Of a stretch of DNA of 64,000 nucleotides, positions 9,221 to 17,833 are shown piece by piece. The DNA comes from Betaproteobacteria bacterium (GTDB lineage Bacteria; Pseudomonadota; Gammaproteobacteria; Burkholderiales; SG8-39). The translations under genes and the position numbers were made by a program. A model generated the notes under the pieces. The model was not told where the DNA came from and did not search any database. It was given only the letters and a program-made list of their open reading frames with translations. The first letter of the stretch is position 1. Each line of letters opens with the position of its first letter. The stretch covers positions 1-64,000 of the forward strand of contig JAJDOG010000002.1 of assembly GCA_022340285.1 (NCBI GenBank), read 5' to 3'.

Positions 9221-9455
9221 TTGCGGCCTCCCGTGGGCGTGGTCCGGCGAACATTCATTTAAATCTCCTTGGAGTGTGTTGTCGTTATGAAGCGGGTCTC
9301 ACCACGCTACGGCTCATTGCAAGGTCCGTTCCCGCGACGCCGCACCATCGGAGGTGCGCGATTTCATGGACTTGCGTGGGGGCGGCGGCTGCACGAGCGA
9401 TGTGCGTGTCGGCACAGAGCGACGCGTTTAGCGCGTCGGTCCCTAAGCGCCTGAT

Positions 9456-9782
9456 TTGATCAAGACTGTCTTGTCGGCGCTGGCCGACTCACCGCGGCGT
9501 GGGAAGTGCCAGAATGCGTTCCGCCGCATGTCGAAACCGTCGCACGCGCAAACCGGAGGTCGCCCTGATGAGCACGTACGCCCGGGCGGTGGAGTACGCG
9601 CAGGGGGCTCGGCCGCTACGTCGACCGGACGCGATGACGAGCGCGTGCCGGGGATCATCACCCTGACCGCGAGCTACCGCTTCGATCCCCGCTGGTTCGC
9701 GCGGCTTTCCTGGAACCGCGTTGTGACGCACTACGACCGCGACACGGGCGTGATCCTGCTAGGGGGCGGCTACCGGTTCTGA
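9456..9782 (+). pseudogene. Remnant of an outer-membrane beta-barrel protein (possibly lipid A deacylase-like)
   Basis: The last ~45 codons encode alternating barrel strands ending in a C-terminal phenylalanine (ITLTASYRFD, WNRVVTHYDRD, VILLGGGYRF), the usual insertion signal of outer-membrane proteins. The pattern resembles the end of acyloxyacyl hydrolase or PagL-like barrels. The preceding ~60 codons are basic, Gly/Arg-rich and not barrel-like, and there is no signal peptide. I read this as a decayed gene with lost or frameshifted 5' sequence. A very short intact protein is the alternative. The region 9221-9455 holds no gene I can support. Confidence 0.45.
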
Positions 9783-9790
9783 ATTAGCCC

Positions 9791-10369
9791 TTATGCCCGA
9801 TGCGCTTTCGGCATGAATCCCGCCCGCTCGATCTTCTTCATCGAGTCGACGGTGAACTCCGAGCTCGGCGCATTGCCGGCGATCACCACCATCAGGATCG
9901 AGTCCTTGTTCTTCGGGCCCTTCGTGACGTTCTGGAAGCGGCGAATGACGCCCGGCGGAAACGAGACGAGGTCGAGCGGCTTCAGATCCACGTGCTCGAG
10001 CTTGCCTTTCGCGTTCAGCCAGCTCGCTCGCCACGTGCCGGTCATGCAGATGAAGGTTTCGTTGGTGTCGTGGTTGTGGAGCATCGGCCCCTTGCCGGGC
10101 TTGGCCTTGCAGTAGGCGAGGTTGAAGCCCTCGGAGATCTTGATCGCCGACATGCGTGCAAGCTCGATGCCCACGGGCGATTGCTTGCCACCTTTCTCGA
10201 CCTTGGGCGGCTGGAAGCCGATCACGTTGTAGAGGATGCGCTCGCAGCCGGGCATCTTGCTGTCCGGCAGACCCCCGTCGGAGCCCTTGAGCTTCTTGAA
10301 GCGCGCGACGCGCTTCATCATCTGCTTGCGCGACGGGCGCTTGCGCGGCAGGGTTTCCTTGTATGCCAT
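9791..10369 (-). CDS. Cupin-domain protein
   Basis: A 192-residue protein. The first cupin motif is clear: P-M-L-H-N-H-D-T-N-E-T-F with H98, H100 and E104, followed by G111. The second motif (F-P-P-G-V-I-R-R-F-Q-N) keeps the Pro-Gly turn but has no histidine at the usual fourth metal ligand position, so metal binding would be three-ligand or altered. The basic first 30 residues (KRPSRKQMMKR) are unusual. Likely a metal-binding enzyme or sensor of small acids. The CnbZ-like gene ends 34 bp upstream on the same strand, suggesting one unit. Confidence 0.7.
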   Translation of the reverse strand: MAYKETLPRKRPSRKQMMKRVARFKKLKGSDGGLPDSKMPGCERILYNVIGFQPPKVEKGGKQSPVGIELARMSAIKISEGFNLAYCKAKPGKGPMLHNHDTNETFICMTGTWRASWLNAKGKLEHVDLKPLDLVSFPPGVIRRFQNVTKGPKNKDSILMVVIAGNAPSSEFTVDSMKKIERAGFMPKAHRA

Positions 10370-10403
10370 GCGTGCCTCCTTCGATCTCTTCTCGGTCGCG
10401 ATG

Positions 10404-11156
10404 TTAGCGCACGATCTCCCGGGCGGCGCGGCGCACGTCCATCTCGTAGTCGAGCTCGACCACCGGGGGTCGGCAGAGATGCCAAGTCAGCCCCGCTGCC
10501 GCCGCCCCGCGCTGCGCGATCTCTTCCATGACGAACGGTCCGATGTCGTAGACCGAGTAGGCCTGCGTGACCGCCGCGTCGTGCCAGGAGAGCCCGAGCG
10601 CGGCGAGACGGCCTTCCATGACCCCCATGACGTAGCGCACCTTCTCACGCATTGCATCGGGCGAGCGGTCGCCGCGGCGCACGATGTGATCACGGTAGTT
10701 CGGCTTGAGCTCCGGAGCCTCCCCACCGCCCGCGATCACGAACGAGATCGACTCGGCGCGATCCGCCGGCACCGTGTACGAGAATGCGTACAGTGAAGGC
10801 GTGGGCGGCGCTGAGAGCGCAGGGCAGACGTTCGTCCGCGCCACCGGATTGACGCTGTCGCGGTAGACGCCCCAGCGCTCCAGCGTCTTGACGTATTCCC
10901 TGTTGAATGCGATGAATCCCTCCTCGGTGAAAGGCGCGGGCGAGCGCAGCTCGCAGGCGCAGAACGACGTGAACGGCCGACCCGCCGCTGACAGGTGTGC
11001 CTCGACCGCGCCGAAACCTTCGGCGAGCGGCAGCGGCTTCAGAAAATGGACGCGCTCGATCGCGAAGCCGGGCTCGGCGGCGACGCCCGCCGAGTACTGG
11101 AACGGCCCCTTGATGTAGCGATATCCGCCAGGTCCGAACGTGATCACTTCCGCCAT
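10404..11156 (-). CDS. CnbZ-like protein (possible 2-aminomuconate deaminase)
   Basis: A 250-residue soluble protein starting MAEVITFGPGGYRYIKGPFQYS. The conserved-looking blocks G-P-F-Q-Y-S-A-G-V, S-F-C-A-C-E-L-R-S-P-A-P-F-T-E and N-P-V-A-R-[TS]-N-V-C-P remind me of the CnbZ type of 2-aminomuconate deaminase from chloronitrobenzene degraders, with a possible Rid-like fold. This is recognition from memory. No other aminophenol-pathway genes lie in the window, so the role here is uncertain. It precedes the cupin gene on the same strand. Confidence 0.5.
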   Translation of the reverse strand: MAEVITFGPGGYRYIKGPFQYSAGVAAEPGFAIERVHFLKPLPLAEGFGAVEAHLSAAGRPFTSFCACELRSPAPFTEEGFIAFNREYVKTLERWGVYRDSVNPVARTNVCPALSAPPTPSLYAFSYTVPADRAESISFVIAGGGEAPELKPNYRDHIVRRGDRSPDAMREKVRYVMGVMEGRLAALGLSWHDAAVTQAYSVYDIGPFVMEEIAQRGAAAAGLTWHLCRPPVVELDYEMDVRRAAREIVR

Positions 11157-11255
11157 GTGGGGTTGCTCCCGCGACGATTCATCGGATTCCTCGCGACCAC
11201 ATCATTGCGCTGAGTCAAAGCCATGGTGAGGACGCTCGCGCAGAGTACGTGAAAC

Positions 11256-13976
11256 ATGCCCAACCGCCAACCCGCCACGACAACCTTCGAGCACCGCGCC
11301 TATGCGCAGAGCGTGGACGAGGTCCTGGAAGCGTTCGAGGTCTCACGTCACGGTTTGACTCGCGCCGAAGTGGCGGCGCGTCAGAAGCGCTTCGGCTACA
11401 ACGTGCTGCCCGGAGCGAAATCGGCGACGCTGCTGCAGATCTTCCTGCATCAATTCCTGAGCCCCCTGATCTACGTCCTGCTTGCTGCCGCCGTCGTGTC
11501 GCTCGTCCTGCGCGAATACGCGGATGCCGCCTTCATCTCTGCAGTGTTGCTGATCAACGCAGTGATCGGCACCTATCAGGAGTTCACGGCGCAACGCTCC
11601 GCCGAGGCCTTGCGGCGGCTCGTCACGGTGCGCGCGCACGTGCACCGCGACGGCGACGACTATCTCGTCGACAGCGAGGAACTGGTTCCGGGCGACGTCG
11701 TGCTGCTGGAGCCGGGTGCCAAGGTGCCCGCGGACGTTCGGCTCGTCGAGGCCCACCAGCTGGAGTGCGACGAATCGCTGTTGACGGGTGAGTCGCTTGC
11801 CGTCGACAAGCGCGTGGAGGCGAAGCTCGCGCCCGATGGCGCGCTGGGCGACCGGGTGAACATGGCGTTCGCCGGAACCATGGTCACGCACGGTCGGAGT
11901 CGCGCCGTGGTGGTGGCGACGGGCCTTGCCACGGAGCTCGGACGAATCGCCGCGGCGGTCATCGCCGGGGAGTCCGCCAAGCCGCCGCTGGTGCAGCGGA
12001 TGGACCAGTTCACGCTCCGCGTGGCGATCTTCATCGGTGTCGCGGTGCTGATCATGGCGGCGGTATTGTTGATTCGAGGGACCTCGCTGACCGAGATCTT
12101 CTTTCTCAGTGTGGCGCTGGCTGTTTCTGCCATTCCGGAAGGGCTTCCGGTGGCGCTGACCGTGGCGTTGGCCGTCGGCACCGACCGCATGGCGCGGCGC
12201 AACGTCATCGTTCGACGTCTCGTTGCCGTGGAGTCTCTCGGGTCCTGTACCTGCATTGCGACCGACAAGACGGGCACCCTCACCGTGAACCAGATGACGG
12301 TGCGCCAGTTGCGCTTTCCCAAGGAGGCGCCGACCACCGTCACGGGAGAGGGCATGGCGCCGGAGGGCATCGTCCTGCCTCCGGAGGATGCGGAGGTCGA
12401 AGCGCACGCGCGCTTGCTCGAGCGATTGTGCGAGGCGGCGGTTCTGGCCAACGAGGCCACGCTCGCGCAGCGCGACGGGGGCTGGGTGTACACGGGCGAC
12501 GCCGTGGATGCGGCGCTCCTCGTCCTGGCGCGCAAGGCCAAGGTGAACCAGACCGAGCTCCGGACCGCCTACCCCGAGCTGGCCACGATTCCGTTCGAGC
12601 CGCAGGAGCGCTTTGCCGCCAGCGTCAACGAGGTCGAAGGTCGAAAGGTGGCGTTCGTGAAGGGCGCGATCGAGAACGTGCTCGACATGTGTACCCGGAT
12701 GGCAACCCGTGATGGCGAGCTGCCCCTCGAACGCGGGGACATCCTGGACCAGGTCGAGGCGATGGCGCACGAGGGCTACCGGGTGCTGGCAATCGCCTCG
12801 GGGCGCGTCGATACACCCGCCGGACCGGATTTCACGCGCGACCATCTGCGCGGGCTGACGTTCCTCGGACTGGTCGGCATGCTGGATCCGTTGCGACCGG
12901 AAGTTTCCGACGCGATGCAGGCGTGCCAGGAAGCGGGGATTCAGCCGTCGATGGTGACCGGCGATCACCCGATCACGGCACTCGCGATCGCACGTGAGCT
13001 CGGCATGGCGCGCGACCTGGAGCAGGTCGTGACGGGGACCCAGCTCGGTGACGCGCTGCAAGTGGGCGACGCTGCCGTCGACCAGCTCACTGCGAACGCA
13101 CGCGTGTTTGCGCGCGTCGAGCCGCAGCAGAAGCTCGAGGTCGTGCGGTCCTTGATCCGCAACGGCCATTACGTCGCGGTCACCGGCGACGGCGCCAACG
13201 ACGCGCCGGCGCTCAAGGTCGCGCACGTGGGGGCGGCGATGGGCCGCAGCGGCACGGACGTCGCGCGCGAGACGGCGGACCTGATCATCACCGACGACAA
13301 CTTCGCGTCGGTCGTCGCCGGCGTCGAGGAAGGCCGCATCGCCTACGCCAACGTACGGAAGGTCATCTTCCTGCTGATCTCCACCGGCGCGGCGGAGATC
13401 GTGCTGTTTGCCCTCGCGCTTGCTTTCGGTCTCCCGCTCCCGCTGGGCGCCGTGCAGCTGCTCTGGCTCAATCTCGTCACCAACGGCATCCAGGACGTCG
13501 CGCTCGCCTTCGAGCCCGGCGAAGGCGGCGAAATGCGTCGTCCGCCGCGCCCGCCGCGAGAAGGGATCTTCAACCGACTCATGGTGGAGCGCGTCGTCGT
13601 CTCGGCGCTCGTCATCGGTGTCATCGCCTTCGCGGTGTTCGGCTGGCTGCTCGGTCAGGGCGTGTCCGAGCACGACGCCCGCAACGTGTGCCTGTTGCTC
13701 ATGGTGCTGTTCGAGAACGTCCAGGCGTTCAACAGCCGTTCCGAGACGCGCTCCGTGTTCCGTCACAGCCCGCTACGCAACCGGTTGCTGCTCTTCGGGA
13801 CGTTGATCGCACAGGCGATCCACATCGCTGCGATGTACGTCCCCGGCCTGAACGACGTGCTGGGAATTCAGCCGGTCTCGTTCTCGACGTGGGCGCAGCT
13901 GCTCGGCATCTCGCTCATCCTGCTGGCCGTGATGGAGCTGCAGAAATGGTGGGAGCGACGGCGCGAGAGCCCCTAG
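11256..13976 (+). CDS. Cation-transporting P-type ATPase (P2/Ca2+-ATPase-like)
   Basis: A 906-residue ion pump of the inner membrane. Motifs: T-G-E-S at 177-180 (actuator), P-E-G-L-P at 294-298 in M4, D-K-T-G-T-L-T with the phosphorylated D337, and T-G-D-G-A-N-D-A-P at 643-651. The N-terminal cation-ATPase domain and about ten transmembrane helices are in normal order and the length is usual. In M6 the ion-site sequence is N-L-V-T-N-G (739-744), with Asn743 where SERCA has the calcium-binding Asp of N-L-V-T-D-G; a neighbouring aspartate follows at Q-D-V. The transported ion therefore cannot be named with confidence. It stands alone and ends in an inverted repeat shared with the convergent gene. 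Confidence 0.88.
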   Translation: MPNRQPATTTFEHRAYAQSVDEVLEAFEVSRHGLTRAEVAARQKRFGYNVLPGAKSATLLQIFLHQFLSPLIYVLLAAAVVSLVLREYADAAFISAVLLINAVIGTYQEFTAQRSAEALRRLVTVRAHVHRDGDDYLVDSEELVPGDVVLLEPGAKVPADVRLVEAHQLECDESLLTGESLAVDKRVEAKLAPDGALGDRVNMAFAGTMVTHGRSRAVVVATGLATELGRIAAAVIAGESAKPPLVQRMDQFTLRVAIFIGVAVLIMAAVLLIRGTSLTEIFFLSVALAVSAIPEGLPVALTVALAVGTDRMARRNVIVRRLVAVESLGSCTCIATDKTGTLTVNQMTVRQLRFPKEAPTTVTGEGMAPEGIVLPPEDAEVEAHARLLERLCEAAVLANEATLAQRDGGWVYTGDAVDAALLVLARKAKVNQTELRTAYPELATIPFEPQERFAASVNEVEGRKVAFVKGAIENVLDMCTRMATRDGELPLERGDILDQVEAMAHEGYRVLAIASGRVDTPAGPDFTRDHLRGLTFLGLVGMLDPLRPEVSDAMQACQEAGIQPSMVTGDHPITALAIARELGMARDLEQVVTGTQLGDALQVGDAAVDQLTANARVFARVEPQQKLEVVRSLIRNGHYVAVTGDGANDAPALKVAHVGAAMGRSGTDVARETADLIITDDNFASVVAGVEEGRIAYANVRKVIFLLISTGAAEIVLFALALAFGLPLPLGAVQLLWLNLVTNGIQDVALAFEPGEGGEMRRPPRPPREGIFNRLMVERVVVSALVIGVIAFAVFGWLLGQGVSEHDARNVCLLLMVLFENVQAFNSRSETRSVFRHSPLRNRLLLFGTLIAQAIHIAAMYVPGLNDVLGIQPVSFSTWAQLLGISLILLAVMELQKWWERRRESP

Positions 13977-14021
13977 CAGTCTGTTGACAGCCGGGGCGCG
14001 CAATCTTCAACAGCCTGCTAG
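13973..14021. terminator. Inverted repeat at the junction of two convergent genes
   Basis: CTAGCAGTCTGTTGA at 13973-13987 and TCAACAGCCTGCTAG at 14007-14021 pair over 15 bases with one mismatch and a 19-nt loop. The outer CTAG ends contain the stop codons of both convergent genes, the P-type ATPase and the UbiE-like gene. A bidirectional terminator is likely, though neither side has a strong T-run. The CTAGCAG...TGTTGA sequence also looks like a dispersed repeat or mobile-element end. Confidence 0.5.
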
Positions 14022-14752
14022 GGCTTGGTGCCGGAGTGGATGCACGCGATGCCCAGCGAGAGGGAGTGATAGCGAACGTCCACGAAGCCCACGTGCTCCA
14101 TGAGGTCCTTGATCTCCTCCGGTCCGGGAAAACCGAGCACCGATTCGACGAAGTAATCGTAGGCGTGCGGCGCGCGCGTGACCCGCATTCCCAGCCACGG
14201 AGCGACATAGCGGGCGAATGCGTGGTGCAGGGGCTTCACGATGCCGGCGGGTTTGGATACCTCCAGGCAAAAGAATCGGCCTCCGCGCCTGAGCACGCGC
14301 AGCGCCTCCCGCAACGTTCCGCCGACGAATGTCACGTTGCGCAGCCCGAAACTGATCGTCACCACATCCATCGACTCGTCGGGAAACGGCAGCGCGCGTG
14401 CCATGGCGGCCACCCAGTCGATTTCGCCTCTACCCTGTTCGCGCCCGATCTCCATCATCGGCAGGCTCGAGTCCAGCACGATGACCTGGCGGTCCGGGCC
14501 GGCGAAGCTCGCCGCCGTTTCGCCGCACCCGCCGGCAACGTCCAGGAGCCGCTGGCCTTTCTTGAGAGTCACCATGCTCACCAGCTCCCGCCGCCAACCC
14601 CGGTGCAGGCCGAGGGTCATCATGTCGCACAGCCGGTCGTAGTGCGGTGCCAGGCGATGAAATACTTCGCGCATGCGCCGGTCGCGGTCGTGCGGCGTGA
14701 CCGTTTCCCGACCGAACGTGGTGGAGTGCTCGACCTTTTCCGGGGAGGACAT
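14018..14752 (-). CDS. ubiE: UbiE/COQ5-family C-methyltransferase
   Basis: A 244-residue SAM-dependent methyltransferase, predicted to methylate the quinone ring in ubiquinone or menaquinone synthesis. The SAM motif I is L-L-D-V-A-G-G-C-G-E at about 69-78. Both UbiE signatures are recognisable: Y-D-R-L-C-D-M-M-T-L-G-L-H-R-x-W and R-V-L-R-R-G-G-R-F, followed by E-V-S-K-P. They deviate from the canonical forms (usual M-N and K-P-G), so this may be a second, specialised paralogue and not the housekeeping enzyme. It starts 9 bp after the DUF2269 gene and is probably co-transcribed with it. Confidence 0.75.
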   Translation of the reverse strand: MSSPEKVEHSTTFGRETVTPHDRDRRMREVFHRLAPHYDRLCDMMTLGLHRGWRRELVSMVTLKKGQRLLDVAGGCGETAASFAGPDRQVIVLDSSLPMMEIGREQGRGEIDWVAAMARALPFPDESMDVVTISFGLRNVTFVGGTLREALRVLRRGGRFFCLEVSKPAGIVKPLHHAFARYVAPWLGMRVTRAPHAYDYFVESVLGFPGPEEIKDLMEHVGFVDVRYHSLSLGIACIHSGTKP

Positions 14753-14761
14753 GGCGCGGTC

Positions 14762-15262
14762 TCAGGCCGGCTTGGCGATCGCGAGCCACATGATGACGAC
14801 GACCGCCGCCAGCAGGATAGGCAGTGTGATGGGCACGAAGCGACGGTGATAGCTGTCGAGCAGGCGCTGTTCACTTTCGGTGTAGGGCGCGTCGGGCCGG
14901 CGTGACGCGAAGATCGCCGGAAGGCCACGATGGCTGAACCAGAGGTCGGGCACCTCGATGGGGAAGATCACCAGCAGCACGAGGGCAAGCTTGAGCTTGA
15001 GCCACGTGGCTTCCAGGGCGCCGAGCCCGTACATGCCCAGCAGAATCGCCCCGCTCGCGATCAGCGTGAAGAAGCCCAGGTGCTCCAGCCAGAGCATCTG
15101 GAAGAAACCGCGGTAGAGGTAGTGCGTGACGAGGCTCGGCTCCCCCGCCTTGTGCCGGGCGAGCATCAGAACCATCCACGCCCCTCCCGAGGGTCCGAGC
15201 CAGATCACCAGCGCCCCGAGGTGGATGACCTTCACGATGGGAAACCAGGTCGACACGTCCAC
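14762..15262 (-). CDS. DUF2269-like integral membrane protein
   Basis: A 166-residue protein with four hydrophobic helices. Histidines occur near the membrane faces (VIHLG, THYLY, LEHLGF, SYHRRF). The size and pattern fit DUF2269/CopD-like four-helix proteins, some of which bind haem; function is unknown. It lies directly upstream of the UbiE-like gene, which hints at a respiratory or quinone link. Confidence 0.6.
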   Translation of the reverse strand: MDVSTWFPIVKVIHLGALVIWLGPSGGAWMVLMLARHKAGEPSLVTHYLYRGFFQMLWLEHLGFFTLIASGAILLGMYGLGALEATWLKLKLALVLLVIFPIEVPDLWFSHRGLPAIFASRRPDAPYTESEQRLLDSYHRRFVPITLPILLAAVVVIMWLAIAKPA

Positions 15263-15354
15263 CAGGGCACTATCGCACCCTCGGCGACCGCAGACTTGAC
15301 GGAAGTCAATCTGCCCGCAGGCGCTTACATCGCTTGATTCGAGACCGCGGAGGG

Positions 15355-15933
15355 TCAGTCCCGGGAGTCACCCGCGCCGAGCGGAGGCGGGGCGTGCTCG
15401 GCGATGACGGCGAGAAGCCGCTGGTATTCCGCGCGGCGCGCGGTGCCGAAAACGGGGTCGTCGTTGTCGGCAAATGCGGCGTCGATGAGATCCCAGTCCT
15501 GCTTGCGGAGCGCGCGCTCGGCAAGCGGCATGACGATATCCTCTTCAGTGCGCATGTGCCGCCAATGGAATTCGGCATAGCGCTCGACCTCGTCTGCCAG
15601 CTCGGCGACGCCGATCGTCCCGGACTGCGCGCCATTGATCGCTGCGCTCAGTCGAGCCAGTTGCCCGTCGCCCTCGGCATGCTCGCGTTCCAGCTGGGCG
15701 AGCGTGTCGTCCGCCTGATCGGTGCGGGTTCGCAGCGCCTCGAACAGATACCGGTCTTCCTTGGGATGGTGAAAGCGTTGATGGAAAGAATCGAGGTAGT
15801 CCACGATCATCCGCAGCAGGACGTAGTCGAGGGCGAGCCCGCGCTCGCGCGCGCCGCGCGCCAGCGCCTGCAGGGTGTGCAGCACGGCGGCGAGCGAGCG
15901 GTGCTCGGACCGGATGATGTCGAGCGCTTTCAT
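15355..15933 (-). CDS. Hemerythrin-domain protein
   Basis: A 192-residue four-helix protein expected to hold a di-iron centre that binds oxygen or nitric oxide or serves as a redox sensor. Candidate ligands: H11 (S-E-H-R-S), the F-H-Q-R-F-H-H-P-K-E-D segment, E-H-A-E-G-D-G, and F-H-W-R-H-M-R-T-E-E-D. The ATG at 15933 overlaps the livM stop (ATGA), so it is translationally coupled as the last gene of Liv operon 1. That position for a hemerythrin is unusual and may link transport to an oxygen-dependent pathway. Confidence 0.82.
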   Translation of the reverse strand: MKALDIIRSEHRSLAAVLHTLQALARGARERGLALDYVLLRMIVDYLDSFHQRFHHPKEDRYLFEALRTRTDQADDTLAQLEREHAEGDGQLARLSAAINGAQSGTIGVAELADEVERYAEFHWRHMRTEEDIVMPLAERALRKQDWDLIDAAFADNDDPVFGTARRAEYQRLLAVIAEHAPPPLGAGDSRD

Positions 15934-16970
15934 GACGCCGCCTTCATCGGCTTGCCCTGCTCGGCCCCGTCCGCCTCGTCGATCGACAGGCGCCGGTGCA
16001 CGGGGAACAGATGCAGGCCGGCGCGGCTGCTCACGTATCCCCAGAGCCCCTTCGGGAAGCGCGTCGTTGCCAGGATGGCGAGCAGGCCGAGTCCCACGAG
16101 ATACCAGGTGCCGTAGTCGGAGAAGAGCCGGTTCAGGAGAAAGAACACTATAACGCCGATGATCGGGCCCTCGATGGTCGCGATGCCGCCGACCATCACG
16201 ATGAAGATCGAGAATGCCGTCCAGTTGACCGAGAACGCCGCGTCCGGAGAAATCCGGAGGTTGCCGAGAAAATACAGCGCGCCGGCCAGGCCGCAGCCGA
16301 ACGCCGCGACCACGTACACCCACAGCTTGGTCCGGCCCACGTCCACGCCTTGCGACTCGCTCGCCCCTTCGCTGTCCCGGATGGCGAGCAGGGCGAGGCC
16401 CTGGCGCGAGCGCAGGAACCAGTACACCAATCCCACCGATGCCGCCACGGACACGAGGCAGAGCCAGAACGTGACTGACTCGCGTGTCGCCCGGTCGATG
16501 CCCCGCAACGCGATCAGGCTGGTGCCGGAGCCGCCGCCGATTGCGGAAATGTTCGCGATCGTGAGGCGGAGCACCTCGGCGATCACCCAGGTGCCGATGG
16601 CAAAGTGCCCGCCGGACAGGCGGAATGCGATCCGCGAGATGGGAAATGCCGCAATCATCGCGGCGACCGCGGCGATCGGCACCGCGACGAACGGGTTCAG
16701 CCCGGCGAAGTTGCCGAGCGCGACCAGCACGTAGCCGCCGAGGCCGAGGTAGGCCTGCTGGCCGATCGACACCATGCCGCCGTACCCGGCGAGCAGGTTC
16801 CACATCATTGCGAAAATCAGGTAACAGGCCATCTCGTTGAACTCGCGCATCCAGCCCGACTCGGCCCACCACGGCGCAGTGGACAGGAAGGCGATGCCGA
16901 CGAGCGCGACGATGCCGGCGATACGGCTCGCGGCGGTGCCCTGATGGACCGTGAACGATGCGGCACTCAT
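15930..16970 (-). CDS. livM: Branched-chain-type ABC transporter permease LivM (system 1)
   Basis: A 346-residue inner-membrane permease. The start at 16970 (MSAASFTVHQG) is supported by the 4-bp overlap with livH; the long upstream open frame is out-of-frame livH. Typical LivM blocks are present: W-N-L-L-A-G-Y-G-G-M-V-S-I-G-Q near the N-terminus, A-I-R-D-S-E-G-A-S-E-S-Q-G-V in the cytoplasmic loop, and G-G-I-A-T-I-E-G-P near the C-terminus. It pairs with LivH to form the channel. The real substrate of such systems is often an aromatic or other organic acid, not an amino acid. Confidence 0.88.
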   Translation of the reverse strand: MSAASFTVHQGTAASRIAGIVALVGIAFLSTAPWWAESGWMREFNEMACYLIFAMMWNLLAGYGGMVSIGQQAYLGLGGYVLVALGNFAGLNPFVAVPIAAVAAMIAAFPISRIAFRLSGGHFAIGTWVIAEVLRLTIANISAIGGGSGTSLIALRGIDRATRESVTFWLCLVSVAASVGLVYWFLRSRQGLALLAIRDSEGASESQGVDVGRTKLWVYVVAAFGCGLAGALYFLGNLRISPDAAFSVNWTAFSIFIVMVGGIATIEGPIIGVIVFFLLNRLFSDYGTWYLVGLGLLAILATTRFPKGLWGYVSSRAGLHLFPVHRRLSIDEADGAEQGKPMKAAS

Positions 16971-17833
16971 CGCATCCTCGGGAAGAGTCCCGCCGGCCGC
17001 ACGAGCAGGATGACCAGGAACACGACGTGGCCGAGCCAGATGCCCCAGCCCGGGTCCAGGCGAAAGCCGATCGCCTGCGTCACGCCGAGGATGACGCCGC
17101 CGGCGAACGTGCCCCAGAACGAACCCAGCCCGCCGATGACGACGGCCTCGAACGCATAAAGAAGCAGTCCTGGGCCGTCCGCGGGCGCGACGGTCGTCCG
17201 CATTCCCTGGAGCAGTCCGGCGATGGCGATGACCGCGAAGGCGAGCCCGCTTGCCCACGCGTAGACCACGCGGGCGTCGAGGCCCATCAGCTCGGCGGTA
17301 TCGCGGTCGTCGCTCGTGGCGCGAAATGCGCAGCCGATCGTAGTGCGGACGAAGAGCCACTGCAGCGACCCGGCGACGAGCACCGCGACGACGAAGATCA
17401 GCAAGGGCAACACGCCGACCGTGATGCCTTCGACGAGTTGCACGCTCGCTGTCGTGAGCTCGCCGGCGCGGATCGAGCGCGGGTCGGCCGAAAAGATTTC
17501 CTGCAGGACGTTCTGGATGATGATCGATAGGCCGAACGTGACGACGAGCGAGGGCAGGGGATCGCGGGCGAGCGTCGCGTTCAGCACGACGCGTTGCAAG
17601 GCGTAGCCGAAGGCGACAGAAAGGGGCAGGAGAAATGCCAGCGCACCGAGGGGACCGATGCCGGTCTGGCTCGTGAGTGCGAACGCGCCGAACGCGGCGA
17701 GGACGATGAAGTCGCCGTGCGCGATGTTGGTGAGCCGCATGACACCAAAGATCAGCGACAACCCCATCGCGAATAGCGCGTACAAGCCGCCGAGCAGCAC
17801 GCCCTGCACGATCGTGTTCAACCATTCGATCAT
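16967..17833 (-). CDS. livH: Branched-chain-type ABC transporter permease LivH (system 1)
   Basis: A 288-residue permease with eight or so helices. The start M-I-E-W-L-N-T-I-V-Q-G at 17833 overlaps the livF stop by 4 bp, which fixes it. LivH hallmarks: G-L-Y-A-L-F-A-M-G-L-S-L-I-F-G-V-M-R near the N-terminus, A-T-S-D-D-R-D-T-A-E-L-M-G in the loop that docks the ATPases, and V-I-G-G-L-G-S-F-W-G. Its stop overlaps the livM start by 4 bp, so the operon is tightly coupled. Confidence 0.88.
   Translation of the reverse strand: MIEWLNTIVQGVLLGGLYALFAMGLSLIFGVMRLTNIAHGDFIVLAAFGAFALTSQTGIGPLGALAFLLPLSVAFGYALQRVVLNATLARDPLPSLVVTFGLSIIIQNVLQEIFSADPRSIRAGELTTASVQLVEGITVGVLPLLIFVVAVLVAGSLQWLFVRTTIGCAFRATSDDRDTAELMGLDARVVYAWASGLAFAVIAIAGLLQGMRTTVAPADGPGLLLYAFEAVVIGGLGSFWGTFAGGVILGVTQAIGFRLDPGWGIWLGHVVFLVILLVRPAGLFPRMR

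Noticed and set aside
11343-13766. An 807-codon open frame antisense to the P-type ATPase
   Set aside because: The product is a His/Arg/Asp-rich sequence with no family signs; it is a GC-rich shadow of the ATPase gene.
15934-16872. N-terminal extension of the hemerythrin frame
   Set aside because: It overlaps livM in another frame and is Arg-rich; the real start at 15933 overlaps the livM stop.
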